DNA of 64,000 nt from Bosea vestrisii (GCF_030144325.1 NZ_CP126307.1:2728001-2792000), one strand, 5' to 3'; positions 9,233 to 17,800 are shown, counted from the first letter of the stretch. A program made the numbers and translations. Notes: a model not told the origin generated them from the letters alone.

Positions 9233-10246
9233 TCAGCCGGGAAAGCGCTGGCCGAGCACTTCGCTGACCTGATCGTATTCGCCGACGAGCCCGGCAAGCG
9301 TCGCATCGAGACGCTCGAAGCGCTTCTGCTTCATCGCCCTGGCGAGATGGAACTGTGCCACCTTGGCGCCCTCGGCGATGCGCAGCGCGCCGTCACGCGC
9401 GACATCGAGCCCGTTCACACTCTGGCCGAGCCAGGACAGATGGCTCGCGAGCAATTCGAAATTGGCACCGAGTTGGCGCAGCGTGTTGAAGGCATAGTGA
9501 TGGAAGGCCGCGCTCGGGCGCTCGGCCAGCGCCTCGGCCTGCGCGGTCGCAACGGTGCGGAAGGCCGCGACCGGATTGTCCTGCGGCCGGCGCGCGACAT
9601 GGCGGGCGAGCAGCTTCAGCGCGGTGGCGCGCAAGGCAGCTTCATCCGGCCGGCGCTGCGGCAACCGCACCATCTCAGCATAGGGGAAGAGCGTGTCCTC
9701 GCGCATCTGCCCCGGCAGCAGCCGGAACAGCCCGTCGAAATCCTCGCCCACAGCGCGGTGCAGCCCGTCATTGTGGAAATAGTCGAGCTCGCGGGCGACC
9801 CGGTCGAGCCGGTTCACCGCGATCGTCGTCTTGCCGTGGCTGTCGCGATAGGAGACGCCGCGGGTGTCGGGCATGTAGAAGGAATCGAGCTCGAGCAGGA
9901 CGAGGCGGCCGAGCCCGATCTGCTGCTCGATATGGCCGATCAGATCGTCATAGAGCGCCAGCTCGGTCACCTTGAGGCCGTAGAGCGCTTCGAGATCGTC
10001 GAGCGGCGGCTTGAAGAAGGTGAACTGGTCGCCCTCGAAATCCTGCGTGACGGTGAAGCCGAAGGCGGCAGCCGGCTCCAGCCCAAGCGCATGCAATATC
10101 TCGATCCAGAGATCGGCATAGCAATTGGTCTGCGGCCAATGCCGCTCGCCGGCATGCATGGCATGCCGGTCATACGCCAACGGATCGACCGGCAGCAGCC
10201 GGCCCGCGATGGCCACGGGTTCGGCGATCTTTCGCTGGGCCGTCAT
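9233..10246 (-). CDS. DUF1839 family protein of the aminoacyl-carrier-protein operon
   Basis: 337 aa from the ATG at 10246; a longer frame exists, but the extra N-terminus is low-complexity and overlaps the upstream gene. DUF1839 proteins are a known companion of aminoacyl:carrier-protein ligases but have no assigned activity. Visible landmarks are TNCYADLWIEILHALGLEP (C42), then DSFYMPDTRGVSYRDSHGKT (H137) and VNRLD (D148). The order Cys, then a YxP segment, then H and D, resembles the papain-like BtrH acyltransferase domain of butirosin biosynthesis. I infer, without proof, that it moves the aminoacyl group from the carrier protein to an acceptor. Start is 5 bp after the ligase stop; stop is 2 bp from the GH2 start. 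Confidence 0.8.
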   Translation of the reverse strand: MTAQRKIAEPVAIAGRLLPVDPLAYDRHAMHAGERHWPQTNCYADLWIEILHALGLEPAAAFGFTVTQDFEGDQFTFFKPPLDDLEALYGLKVTELALYDDLIGHIEQQIGLGRLVLLELDSFYMPDTRGVSYRDSHGKTTIAVNRLDRVARELDYFHNDGLHRAVGEDFDGLFRLLPGQMREDTLFPYAEMVRLPQRRPDEAALRATALKLLARHVARRPQDNPVAAFRTVATAQAEALAERPSAAFHHYAFNTLRQLGANFELLASHLSWLGQSVNGLDVARDGALRIAEGAKVAQFHLARAMKQKRFERLDATLAGLVGEYDQVSEVLGQRFPG

Positions 10247-10251
10247 CGCAC

Positions 10252-11172
10252 TCACGGCCAGAGCACGTTGCGGACCGCAGCCGGCCAGCGCGCGACGTCG
10301 TAGCCATGATGCTTGAACAGGGCGAGCGCGACACGTTCCATGCCGAAGCCGACGCAAGCCGTGTGCGCAGTCTCGCCGGCCGAGGTCTCGATGCCCCAGG
10401 TCGTGCCGAAATGGTCCTGATGGTAGTTGAAGGAGAGGCAGGCCGTCGGCTTCTCCTCGCTCTCGATCGGGATCAGCAGCTCGAACTTCAGGCGCTGGTC
10501 GCGCTGGTTGTTGGCGAGCATGCGCCCAGCCCGGCCGAAGAACGGGTCGTTGGCGACGTCGACATGCAAGGGCACGCCGAGCGAGGCCATCATCTCCTGG
10601 CCGCGGTCCAGCCAGAGCGCCCGGAACTCGGTGACCTGCTCGGGCGTGCCGAAGCGGACATATTCGCGCATCCGGAAGAGCTGCATCCGGGCCGGGTCCT
10701 TCGAAGGCTCGTGCCGGAAGCAGTAGGATTGCAGGTCGAACAGCGCGCCATCCGGCTTCAGCGGTCCGCGCTTGGCGACGACCGGATAGAGCACGTAGCA
10801 GGCGGCCGGCGTCAGCACGACATCGGTCGACTTCTGGCCGCCGGTCCAGTCATGCCCCTCGGCGACGTTGTGCAGCAATTCGGCATGGGCGCGCTCGTCG
10901 CCGTCGAAGGAATGCACCGTGCCGGCGAGCTGCGGAAAGCTCTTGAGATAGCCGCTCTTCTCGAAAGAGTGGCGGCTCATCGCCGGCGGGAAGCGCGCGA
11001 CCTCGGCGCCGTCCTTGCCGCCATAGCGGGTGATCAGCAGGTCGAACTGCGCGACGACCTCCTCGAACAGGCCGCTGCGGCCATAGAGCCCGTCGACACC
11101 GGTGTCGATCAGCAGGCCGTTATCGATCAGCTCCGCAAGGAAACCCTGCGGCTGGGGGCAATTCTGGCACAT
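10252..11172 (-). CDS. Amino acid:[carrier protein] ligase (class II aaRS homologue)
   Basis: 306 aa. This is a truncated seryl-tRNA synthetase-like catalytic core without a tRNA-binding arm. It has motif 2 (FRMREYVRFG) and motif 3 (GFGMERVALAL). C125, E170 and C273 have the same spacing as the three zinc ligands I recall for the Bradyrhizobium enzyme (C131, E176, C279). Characterised homologues activate glycine or alanine with ATP and load it on the phosphopantetheine of a dedicated carrier protein instead of tRNA. The partner carrier protein is encoded at 12412-12657 in the same operon. The physiological role of the family is unknown. Confidence 0.92.
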   Translation of the reverse strand: MCQNCPQPQGFLAELIDNGLLIDTGVDGLYGRSGLFEEVVAQFDLLITRYGGKDGAEVARFPPAMSRHSFEKSGYLKSFPQLAGTVHSFDGDERAHAELLHNVAEGHDWTGGQKSTDVVLTPAACYVLYPVVAKRGPLKPDGALFDLQSYCFRHEPSKDPARMQLFRMREYVRFGTPEQVTEFRALWLDRGQEMMASLGVPLHVDVANDPFFGRAGRMLANNQRDQRLKFELLIPIESEEKPTACLSFNYHQDHFGTTWGIETSAGETAHTACVGFGMERVALALFKHHGYDVARWPAAVRNVLWP

Positions 11173-11176
11173 GGGA

Positions 11177-12412
11177 TCACCGGGAAAGGCTGGGGTCGTG
11201 CTTGTACACGGCCAGCAGGTTGGAGGTGTTTCCGAGGATACGGTCGTTGTTGATCATGATCGGCGCCGAGAGCGCATCACGCATCAACCGCGCCAGGCTC
11301 GCCGGGCTGTCGTTGCGATAGCCCTGGATGCCGCAGATCAGGAAGGCTTGCATCACGATCTCGCCGACGCTCTGGGACGCCACGACCTTGATGCTGTTCA
11401 TCGCCACGACGAAGCCCATCGAGGAGAGCTCGTCGGCATCGCTGCGGGCGCGCTCATAGCGATCGAGCCCGGCGACGACCAGCGCCTTGAACTGCTGCAG
11501 GCGAGCGAGCAGCTCGGCGAGGCGCAGCGCGCTCGGCGGGGTCGACCCTGGGCGCTTGCGGGCTTCGCTGCGCACGAAGCCCTCGGCGCGGGCGACGGCC
11601 TCGGCCGCGATGCCGTACCAGACCGAAGCCCAGAGCAGATGCGCGTTGGGCAGCATCGACTGGGCCGCGATCTCGGCGAAGGGCACCGGGATGATCTGCG
11701 CGGCCGGGGCACGGCCGGAGAAGGTGAAGTTGTCAGAGCAGGTGCCGCGCATGCCCATCGTGTCCCAGGCCGCGCTGCGCTCGAGCCGGTACTGGTCGCT
11801 GGTCAGGACGGACATGACCTGGTCGGAAGGCGGAGCCTCGGGCGTGCGCCTGGAGGTGATCAGGATCGCATCGGCCTGCGCGCCGTAGGAGATCAGGCAG
11901 CCTTCCTTGTCGAGGGTGAAGTCGTCGCCCTCGCGCACCACGCCACAGATCGACGAGCGCAGGTCGCCGCCGACGCCGCCGCCCTCGGTCGTCGCCGAGG
12001 CAAGCAGGAGCTGCTCGCGGGCGATGCGGGCCATGAAGGAGCCGTGCCAGGGATCGTCACCGCAATGCACGACCAGGCTCGACACCTTGATCTGGTGCAT
12101 TGCGTAGATCATGGCGCTCGATGCGCAGCCCTGGGCCAGCACCGCGCAGATCTCCGAGATCGTCGAATGGCTCGCCTGCTCGCCGCCATGCGCCGCCGGG
12201 ATCATGATGCCGAGCAGGCGCTCCTGCTTCAGCGCCTCGAACACCTCATGCGGGAAGCGCGACTTCGCATCGACATCCGCCGCATGCTCGGCCGCGAGCT
12301 TGGCGATCTTGCGCGCCGTGGCGACCATCGCCTTCTGCGCTTCGGCACTGGCGCCTGATGTCTCGGAGGTGAGCTGGTAGCCGGCTTCGGCGAGGCGAGC
12401 GAGCGTCGTCAT
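11177..12412 (-). CDS. Acyl-CoA dehydrogenase-like flavoprotein
   Basis: 411 aa with the three-part acyl-CoA dehydrogenase layout. An N-terminal helical domain ends near the IPAAHGGEQAS segment; the central beta domain contains ASATTEGGGVGGDLRS and WDTMGMRGTCSDNFTF; a C-terminal four-helix domain includes AFLICGIQGYRNDSPASLARLMRDA. Its ATG overlaps the TGA of the carrier protein gene (ATGA), and its stop lies 4 bp before the ligase start. The context suggests that it oxidises an amino acid bound to the carrier protein, as PltE/RedW-type enzymes do with prolyl-carrier proteins, rather than a fatty acyl-CoA. That substrate is inferred only from the operon. Confidence 0.85.
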   Translation of the reverse strand: MTTLARLAEAGYQLTSETSGASAEAQKAMVATARKIAKLAAEHAADVDAKSRFPHEVFEALKQERLLGIMIPAAHGGEQASHSTISEICAVLAQGCASSAMIYAMHQIKVSSLVVHCGDDPWHGSFMARIAREQLLLASATTEGGGVGGDLRSSICGVVREGDDFTLDKEGCLISYGAQADAILITSRRTPEAPPSDQVMSVLTSDQYRLERSAAWDTMGMRGTCSDNFTFSGRAPAAQIIPVPFAEIAAQSMLPNAHLLWASVWYGIAAEAVARAEGFVRSEARKRPGSTPPSALRLAELLARLQQFKALVVAGLDRYERARSDADELSSMGFVVAMNSIKVVASQSVGEIVMQAFLICGIQGYRNDSPASLARLMRDALSAPIMINNDRILGNTSNLLAVYKHDPSLSR

Positions 12413-12657
12413 CAGACGTGCTCGCTCTGAATGGTGCGGATCGCTGCCTCGATCGCCGCGATCGAAGCGAAGTTGCGCCGGTTCATCATATTATCCGGGA
12501 ATTCGACCTCGAAGGCATCCTCGAGCGCCATCATCAGCTCGACCGTGCCGAAGGAGGTGAGGCCAGCATTGTAGAGATCGGCCTCATCGCCGAGCGTGGC
12601 GACGTCGACCGGCAGCTTGCCGGTGGTCTTGAGGATTTCGCGGATCCTGGTCTTCAT
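12412..12657 (-). CDS. Acyl/aminoacyl carrier protein
   Basis: 81 aa, acidic four-helix carrier protein. The phosphopantetheine attachment serine is S35 in LYNAGLTSFGTVELM, with T-S replacing the usual D-S, as is common for carrier partners of aminoacyl:CP ligases. Start MKTRIREIL at 12657 is preceded by a purine-rich GGGCAGGACGAGAG on the minus strand; the longer frame upstream is not ACP-like. It is the first gene of the five-gene operon running to 6606. It presumably holds glycine or alanine as a thioester loaded by the 10252-11172 ligase. Confidence 0.9.
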   Translation of the reverse strand: MKTRIREILKTTGKLPVDVATLGDEADLYNAGLTSFGTVELMMALEDAFEVEFPDNMMNRRNFASIAAIEAAIRTIQSEHV

Positions 12658-12911
12658 CTCTCGTCCTGCCCTGTGACGACCGGACCTCGGCGCGTCGCAG
12701 CACACGTTGGCGCGCAGGGCGCTCGCGATAGCTGTCGAGGGGCTTCGGTCGGTTGGTTTGACGCCGTGTCGTTCGTTGCGTCAGGCCTAACGCATAAAAT
12801 TTAAAGTTACCTTGCGGCCGCCATAGAAAGACTGCGGAATGTATTTCGCAGGCCGCGGTCCGCAGATGTGGTAAACAGCAGATTGCCGCGAATACTCGGT
12901 TTTTCGAGCAT
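12658..12911 (-). promoter_or_regulatory. Intergenic region preceding the aminoacyl-carrier-protein operon
   Basis: The 254 bp between the polymerase gene and the carrier protein gene contain no convincing gene. An AT-rich patch (AAATTTAAAG near 12797-12806) is the most promoter-like part on the minus strand. This gap suggests that the carrier-protein operon has its own promoter rather than simply continuing the polysaccharide transcript. No clear terminator was identified. Confidence 0.3.
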
Positions 12912-14168
12912 TCAGCCTGCCGCGGCGGTGGAATAGTTCGGCGCCGTAACGCGTTGGCTGGCCGGCTTGGGCTCGGCGCCTGCATCGGCGTCGCTCGATC
13001 CCGTCATGAACCAGAGCAGCGCCGCCGTCTTGATCGAGTAGACGGAGTCGCTGACGATCATCAGCAGGCAGATATAAGTCGCGACGCAGACCTTGAAGCG
13101 CCAGGCGCGGGGCGATCGCTCCGGCGCGAAGATGAACAAGCTCCAGAAGCCGATCACGCCGAGCAGGCCAATCTGGTTCAGCGAATAGGCGTAGCCGGAA
13201 TCGGAGAGGAAGGGCTTGTCCGGCGACAGGCCCCAGACCGCTGCGGGTGAAAGCGAGGTGATGAGGCGCGCTGTCCAGAGCATGCGGCCCATGAAATTGT
13301 TCTGCCAGTTCACCTCGGCGCTGACGAAGCCATAGATCGCCAGCCCGATCAGCGCGACGAAGGGCGCAGCCAGCCAGATGAAGCGCGGCGTGCGCGGCGC
13401 TACCAGATAGGCGACCGTCGCGACGATGCAGACATTGGCTCCGAAGCGCGAGTCGCTGAGGACGATCGCGGTCAGCCCCGTGGCCATGGTCAGCCAGCGC
13501 CTCGCCATGCCCGGCCGGTTGAGCGCCCAGATATACAAAATCGCACCGAAATTGCCGGTCGAAATCGGTTCGAGGAAGACCGAGGACGCCCGGTGCGGTC
13601 CGAGGAACGGCAGAAGCGTGCGGGAATCGGGTCTGAGGCCGCTGGCGAAGAGCGCGCCGGTCTGGCTGCTGACGTCGCTCGGCGCCACCGTGCCGCGCGC
13701 GACATAGTATTTGATGATGTTGAAATAGGAGACGTAGACGTCGAGCGCCAGGAACTCGAACAGGCCGAAGGCGACGACGATCAGCCCGCAGAGCAAGGCA
13801 GCGCGATCGGCCAGTCGTATATCGTTGCAGCTCTTGCCGAGCAGGTAGAAGGCGATCGGGATCAGGAAATCGCGCACCGCCTTGGGGTCGATCAGCGGTC
13901 GCATCGCCATCAGCAGGACAGCATAGGACAGGAAGATCGCCAGCAGCAGATAGGGCGCGGCATTGCGGCCAAGGCCGAGATAGAGCGCGGCCGCGACCAG
14001 CACCACCTCGCAGCCCATCACCATGGTATCGTTGATGCCCATGACGTTGGTGTTGATGAAGCACAACGCCATGTTGAAGGTGAGCGCGCCGATCAACAGC
14101 GCGATCGGCAGCGTCGGGAAGGGCCGGCCCGGCTCGCCGCCACCGGCCATGGCCGCCGGCCTGTTCAC
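12912..14168 (-). CDS. Wzy/GumE-like polysaccharide polymerase, multi-pass membrane protein
   Basis: 418 aa, GTG start overlapping the stop of the co-polymerase gene (GTGA). About ten hydrophobic segments span the protein (first near LPIALLIGALTFNMALCF, last near YICLLMIVSDSVYSIKTAALLWF) with a large periplasmic loop in the middle, the topology of O-antigen/exopolysaccharide polymerases. Primary sequence is poorly conserved in this class, so the call rests on topology and on pairing with a Wzz/GumC protein. It would join undecaprenyl-linked repeat units in the periplasm. A longer frame running through the same region in another phase is a GC-rich shadow. Confidence 0.75.
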   Translation of the reverse strand: MNRPAAMAGGGEPGRPFPTLPIALLIGALTFNMALCFINTNVMGINDTMVMGCEVVLVAAALYLGLGRNAAPYLLLAIFLSYAVLLMAMRPLIDPKAVRDFLIPIAFYLLGKSCNDIRLADRAALLCGLIVVAFGLFEFLALDVYVSYFNIIKYYVARGTVAPSDVSSQTGALFASGLRPDSRTLLPFLGPHRASSVFLEPISTGNFGAILYIWALNRPGMARRWLTMATGLTAIVLSDSRFGANVCIVATVAYLVAPRTPRFIWLAAPFVALIGLAIYGFVSAEVNWQNNFMGRMLWTARLITSLSPAAVWGLSPDKPFLSDSGYAYSLNQIGLLGVIGFWSLFIFAPERSPRAWRFKVCVATYICLLMIVSDSVYSIKTAALLWFMTGSSDADAGAEPKPASQRVTAPNYSTAAAG

Positions 14169-16147
14169 GCAGCCGCCTGCGCCGGCCGGCCAAGCCAGCG
14201 CGCCGCGAGGCCGCGCGCACCGGCTCCGGCACTCTCGGGAACGATGAGTGCGACGATGTGTTCACCGGCCGGGTCCACCGCCGCAGCCTGATCGACGAGG
14301 CTGCGGGTTGTCTCGCCCGCAAGCGAGGCCGTCAGGACGATCGCGTCCGGTCTCGCGCTCGCCTTGCTGTCGGTCGGCGAACCCTGCCGCATGATGATGA
14401 AGTTGCGCCGCCGTCCCGGCCGAGCCGGCGTGGTTCCGGCCGGCTCGATCCGGCGGATGTTCATGTCGCGGCCGGTGCCCTCCTGGCAGAGCAGCACGCT
14501 CTCGCCATGTGCCGCGAGGCTGTTGGCGAGATGCTCGGCCAGCGCCGCATGCGTCGCGTCGTCGGCCGAGCCGGCGATCATCACCGAAGCCGGCAGATGC
14601 TGGCCGAGCGTCTTCTGCAACAGCCGTGTCACTGGAACGAGCGCATCTTCGCGGCGAGCGGCGGCGGCAGGCAATGACACCACTGTGCCGACGCCGATCG
14701 CCCGGCCGGCTGCTTCCGGCGTAAGCGGCTTTACCATCTGGGGCAGGAGCCGCGACGTCGGCAGCCATTCGATGAGATAGGCGGCCCCGAGCCCGGCGCA
14801 GCTGCCGAAGAGCAGCGCCGCCGCCATCACCAGCAAGGCGGGCGGCTGACTGGCGACCGCAGGCGCGACCGCCTCGGACAGCATGCGCGAGTTATTGGTC
14901 TCGATCCGCTTCTGCTGCTCGAGCTCCTTGGCGCGCTGCAGCGAGGCGCTGTAGACCACGCGCACCGCTTCAGCCTCGCTTTCGAGCTGGCGCAGCTTGA
15001 TCTGGGCGGCGCCGCTGACCTCCTGCGATTTGGTCAGCTCAGTCGCCCGCTTCCTAAGATTGGCGAGATTGGCCTCGGCCTGGCGATAGCCTTCCTGCAC
15101 CGTGGCACGCAGGCGGACCAGCTCCCCGGCGAGAAGCCGGCGCGTCTCGGCCAGCTCGGCCCGAATCTCGATCAGGCGCGGATGTTGTGGTGCGAGCGTC
15201 TGGGCAAGGCTCGCCGCCTCACGCGCGCTCTGGGCATATTGCCCCCGCAGCGAGGTCACGACCGACGAGGTCAGCGCCTCCGGCAACGTGTCGGAGAGCG
15301 GATCGCGGTTTTGATAGCGGGCGAGCTGGTCGCGCCGCGCCTGCTGGCGGGCGAACTCGGCCTCGGCCTGGCTGATCTGGCCATAGAGGTCGCGCAATTG
15401 CTGCGAGATGATGAGCCCGCCCTCGCCGGTGCTGACGAGGCCATGCTGGCTGCGGAAGCCCTGGACGGCGCGCTCCGCCGTATCGAGCTGTGTGCGCAGG
15501 CCGGAGATCTGGTCGATCAGCGTCACGTTGGCGCGCTCGACCACGGAGCGGCGTCCGTCATTGCCCTGGCGGAAATAGACCAGCGCCAGCCCATTGGCGA
15601 TATCGGCCGCTTTCTGGGCCTGCGGGTGCGAGACGATGATGCGGAAGACCAGCGAGTTCTCGACGCGCTGGATCACGATCGACTTCTTGAGCGCATCGAC
15701 CATCTGCGCCATGCGCTGGTCGGGCGTCGGCTGCACCAGCCGGCCGAGCAGCCGCGAGATCAGACCGGGCGGGCGGCTGAAGGCGGGATCATTCTCGAGG
15801 TCGAGATCCTCGATGACTTGGCGCAGCACGCCGGTCGAGGTCATCACCAGCGCCTGGCTGTCGACATTGGCGAAATCGATCGAGGCCGAGGTGTCGGTAC
15901 GCACGATGTCCTTGCCGACGACCTGCAACGCCTGCGGATCGACGAGAAGCTCGGCCGTGGCCCGGTAGATCGGGGTCTGGACCGAAAGATAGGCCAGCGC
16001 CAACAGCAGGCAGAGGGCTGCGCTCGCGATCACCAGCCAGCGGCGACGGCGCAGCAGCTGGAGCAGTTCAGGCAGGCTGAAGGCAGCAGAGAGCCGGCCC
16101 GGAGCGGGCGCGTCGTCTCTTCCACCTGCCTCGAGCGCAGCCGGCAC
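14165..16147 (-). CDS. GumC/ExoP-type polysaccharide co-polymerase with degenerate kinase-like tail
   Basis: 660 aa, GTG start supported by GAGGAG 7 nt upstream on the minus strand. A Wzz domain follows the first membrane helix (WLVIASAALCLLLALAYLSV), then a long periplasmic coiled-coil region rich in Q/A/E (about residues 190-400), then a second helix near PALLVMAAALLFGSCAGLGA. The C-terminal ~150 residues resemble a BY-kinase fold but lack a Walker A: the expected GEGKS-type loop reads AGSADDATHAALAEH. It lacks a tyrosine-rich tail as well. It should control chain length and export of the polymer made by the adjacent polymerase, without autokinase activity. Confidence 0.87.
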   Translation of the reverse strand: MPAALEAGGRDDAPAPGRLSAAFSLPELLQLLRRRRWLVIASAALCLLLALAYLSVQTPIYRATAELLVDPQALQVVGKDIVRTDTSASIDFANVDSQALVMTSTGVLRQVIEDLDLENDPAFSRPPGLISRLLGRLVQPTPDQRMAQMVDALKKSIVIQRVENSLVFRIIVSHPQAQKAADIANGLALVYFRQGNDGRRSVVERANVTLIDQISGLRTQLDTAERAVQGFRSQHGLVSTGEGGLIISQQLRDLYGQISQAEAEFARQQARRDQLARYQNRDPLSDTLPEALTSSVVTSLRGQYAQSAREAASLAQTLAPQHPRLIEIRAELAETRRLLAGELVRLRATVQEGYRQAEANLANLRKRATELTKSQEVSGAAQIKLRQLESEAEAVRVVYSASLQRAKELEQQKRIETNNSRMLSEAVAPAVASQPPALLVMAAALLFGSCAGLGAAYLIEWLPTSRLLPQMVKPLTPEAAGRAIGVGTVVSLPAAAARREDALVPVTRLLQKTLGQHLPASVMIAGSADDATHAALAEHLANSLAAHGESVLLCQEGTGRDMNIRRIEPAGTTPARPGRRRNFIIMRQGSPTDSKASARPDAIVLTASLAGETTRSLVDQAAAVDPAGEHIVALIVPESAGAGARGLAARWLGRPAQAAA

Positions 16148-16573
16148 CGCAAATCTCCTCGACCCGTCCCGATACCGCGCACATCCGCGTCCGGATGCGC
16201 CGACGGGCTCGGCTGGAATTCCACCGCGTATCCTGTCGAGCTGTGGTTAATATTCCGGTAACAAACTAATTACAATTTTATCAAAATATTAGTTGTCACG
16301 AATATTTGATAATTAACTAAATAACCACGCGCCTGCAAAAGGAATATTTCGCTTTGCTGCGGTCGATGATAGTTCAATATTTACGAAAGTTGGCGGTATC
16401 GGAAGCCCTTTTCGATTCTGCGGCCGCGATCCGCACGATCCCGTTCACGCTCCGTTTACAACAGGAAGAAATCCCCCGGCCACGCCAACGTTTGCTTAGC
16501 TCGTGCCGGGTATCCCTAAAAAAGGAAAGGCCGGCTCAGCAAACGCGCCGTGACGAGGACAGGTCCAGACCGC
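16148..16573. promoter_or_regulatory. AT-rich divergent promoter region of the exopolysaccharide locus
   Basis: The 426 bp between the co-polymerase (minus) and the first glycosyltransferase (plus) hold no credible gene. Bases ~16240-16330 are strikingly AT-rich for this genome. They include a near-perfect inverted repeat, TTATCAAAATATT at 16278-16290 against AATATTTGATAA at 16301-16312, and an outer pair TTAGTT/AACTAA (16289-16294, 16315-16320). This is the natural place for divergent promoters and an operator or silencer-binding site. The rest looks like ordinary leader sequence. Confidence 0.5.
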
Positions 16574-17800
16574 ATGCGTATCCTGATGGCCTGTGCAGCT
16601 TTCCCGCCCTTCATCGACGGTGGCGGGCCGATCTCGGCGATGATTGTCGCCAAGCTGCTGCGTGCCGCCGGCCATGACCTGACCGTGGTGAACGTCTCCG
16701 GCGAGGACCGGCACGAGGTTTATGAAGGTGTGCCGGTGCATCGCCTGCGCTCGCTCAACATCGACTGGAACTACCGGCTGCCGCGATCGGCCTGGAAGAA
16801 GGCGATCTGGCATGCGCTGGAGAATTTCAACCCTCGTGCCTTCCTGGTCATGCGTCGCGAGATCAGGCGCCTTCAGCCCGACATCGTGCTGACCGACTCG
16901 ATCGAGAACATCAACGTCGCGACCTGGGCCGCGGCGAAGAGCTGCGGCGTGCCGGTCGCGCATATCCTGCGCAGCACCTTCCTGCTCTGCTGGAAGGGCA
17001 GCATGTGGCGCGATGGCGACAATTGCGGCCGTGCCTGCGTGTCCTGCCAAGCGACTTCGTATGGCAAGAAAGTGAATTCGCGCTTCGTGGACGCGGTCAT
17101 TGGCGAGACGAACTTCATCATCGGCCGCCATACCGAGCACGGCTATTTCCCGAACGCGACCACGCATCCGATCCCCGGCGCGATCGCGCCTGTACCCGGC
17201 GCCCTGCCTCGCACCGCACCATCCACTCATCGCCCGCTGCGCGTCGGTTTCATCGGTGTCCACGATCCGATCAAGGGCCTCGACACCCTGGCGGCGGCCG
17301 CTCACCGGCTCGCAGGCGAGCCGGTCGAATTCCTGATCGCCGGCAGTGGTCAGAGCGAGTACGCGCAGGCACTGCCCGGCCGCTTCCCTGCCCATAACAC
17401 CCGCTTCCTCGGCTGGACCAAGCCGGACGAGTTCCTGCCGCAGATCGATATCCTGGCTGCCCCCTCGCTATTCCGCGAGCCCTTCGGCCGGGTGGTGATC
17501 GAGGCCTTCGCCCATGGCGTCCCGGTGATCGGCGCGAAATCCGGCGGCATCCCCGAAACGATCCAGCCCGGCTTCAATGGTGCCCTGTTTGAGCCAGGCG
17601 ACGATGCCGCACTGGCGGAGGCGATCATGGCCTTTGCCCGCGACCGCACACTCGTCGCGACGCAATCGGCAGGCGCGCTCGCCGCGGCGGCCCGCTACAC
17701 GCCGGATCGCATTGCCGCTGCCTATGGCACCGTCTTCGACAGCCTTGTCGGCAAACCGGCCGAAGGCGCCCTGCTGCAACCGCAGGAAGCGCGCCCATGA
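16574..17800 (+). CDS. Glycosyltransferase family 4 (GT-B) protein
   Basis: 408 aa from ATG 16574, chosen because MRILMACAAFPPFIDGGGP is the canonical GT4 start and AGGACAGG lies 10 nt upstream; a GTG at 16550 is the alternative. The N-terminal Rossmann domain includes a cysteine cluster (CWKGSMWRDGDNCGRACVSC), seen in GT4 enzymes of this type. The C-terminal domain has VGFIGVHDPIKGLDTL and the donor-binding E-x7-E element in FREPFGRVVIEAFAHGVPV. It would add a sugar to the lipid-linked repeat unit on the cytoplasmic face of the membrane. Donor and linkage cannot be read. The next gene overlaps by 4 bp. Confidence 0.87.
   Translation: MRILMACAAFPPFIDGGGPISAMIVAKLLRAAGHDLTVVNVSGEDRHEVYEGVPVHRLRSLNIDWNYRLPRSAWKKAIWHALENFNPRAFLVMRREIRRLQPDIVLTDSIENINVATWAAAKSCGVPVAHILRSTFLLCWKGSMWRDGDNCGRACVSCQATSYGKKVNSRFVDAVIGETNFIIGRHTEHGYFPNATTHPIPGAIAPVPGALPRTAPSTHRPLRVGFIGVHDPIKGLDTLAAAAHRLAGEPVEFLIAGSGQSEYAQALPGRFPAHNTRFLGWTKPDEFLPQIDILAAPSLFREPFGRVVIEAFAHGVPVIGAKSGGIPETIQPGFNGALFEPGDDAALAEAIMAFARDRTLVATQSAGALAAAARYTPDRIAAAYGTVFDSLVGKPAEGALLQPQEARP

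Noticed and set aside
12787..14322. 511-codon frame overlapping the polymerase gene on the same strand
   Set aside because: Its translation is Arg-rich and non-membrane, whereas the 12912-14168 frame gives a coherent multi-helix membrane protein coupled to the co-polymerase gene.
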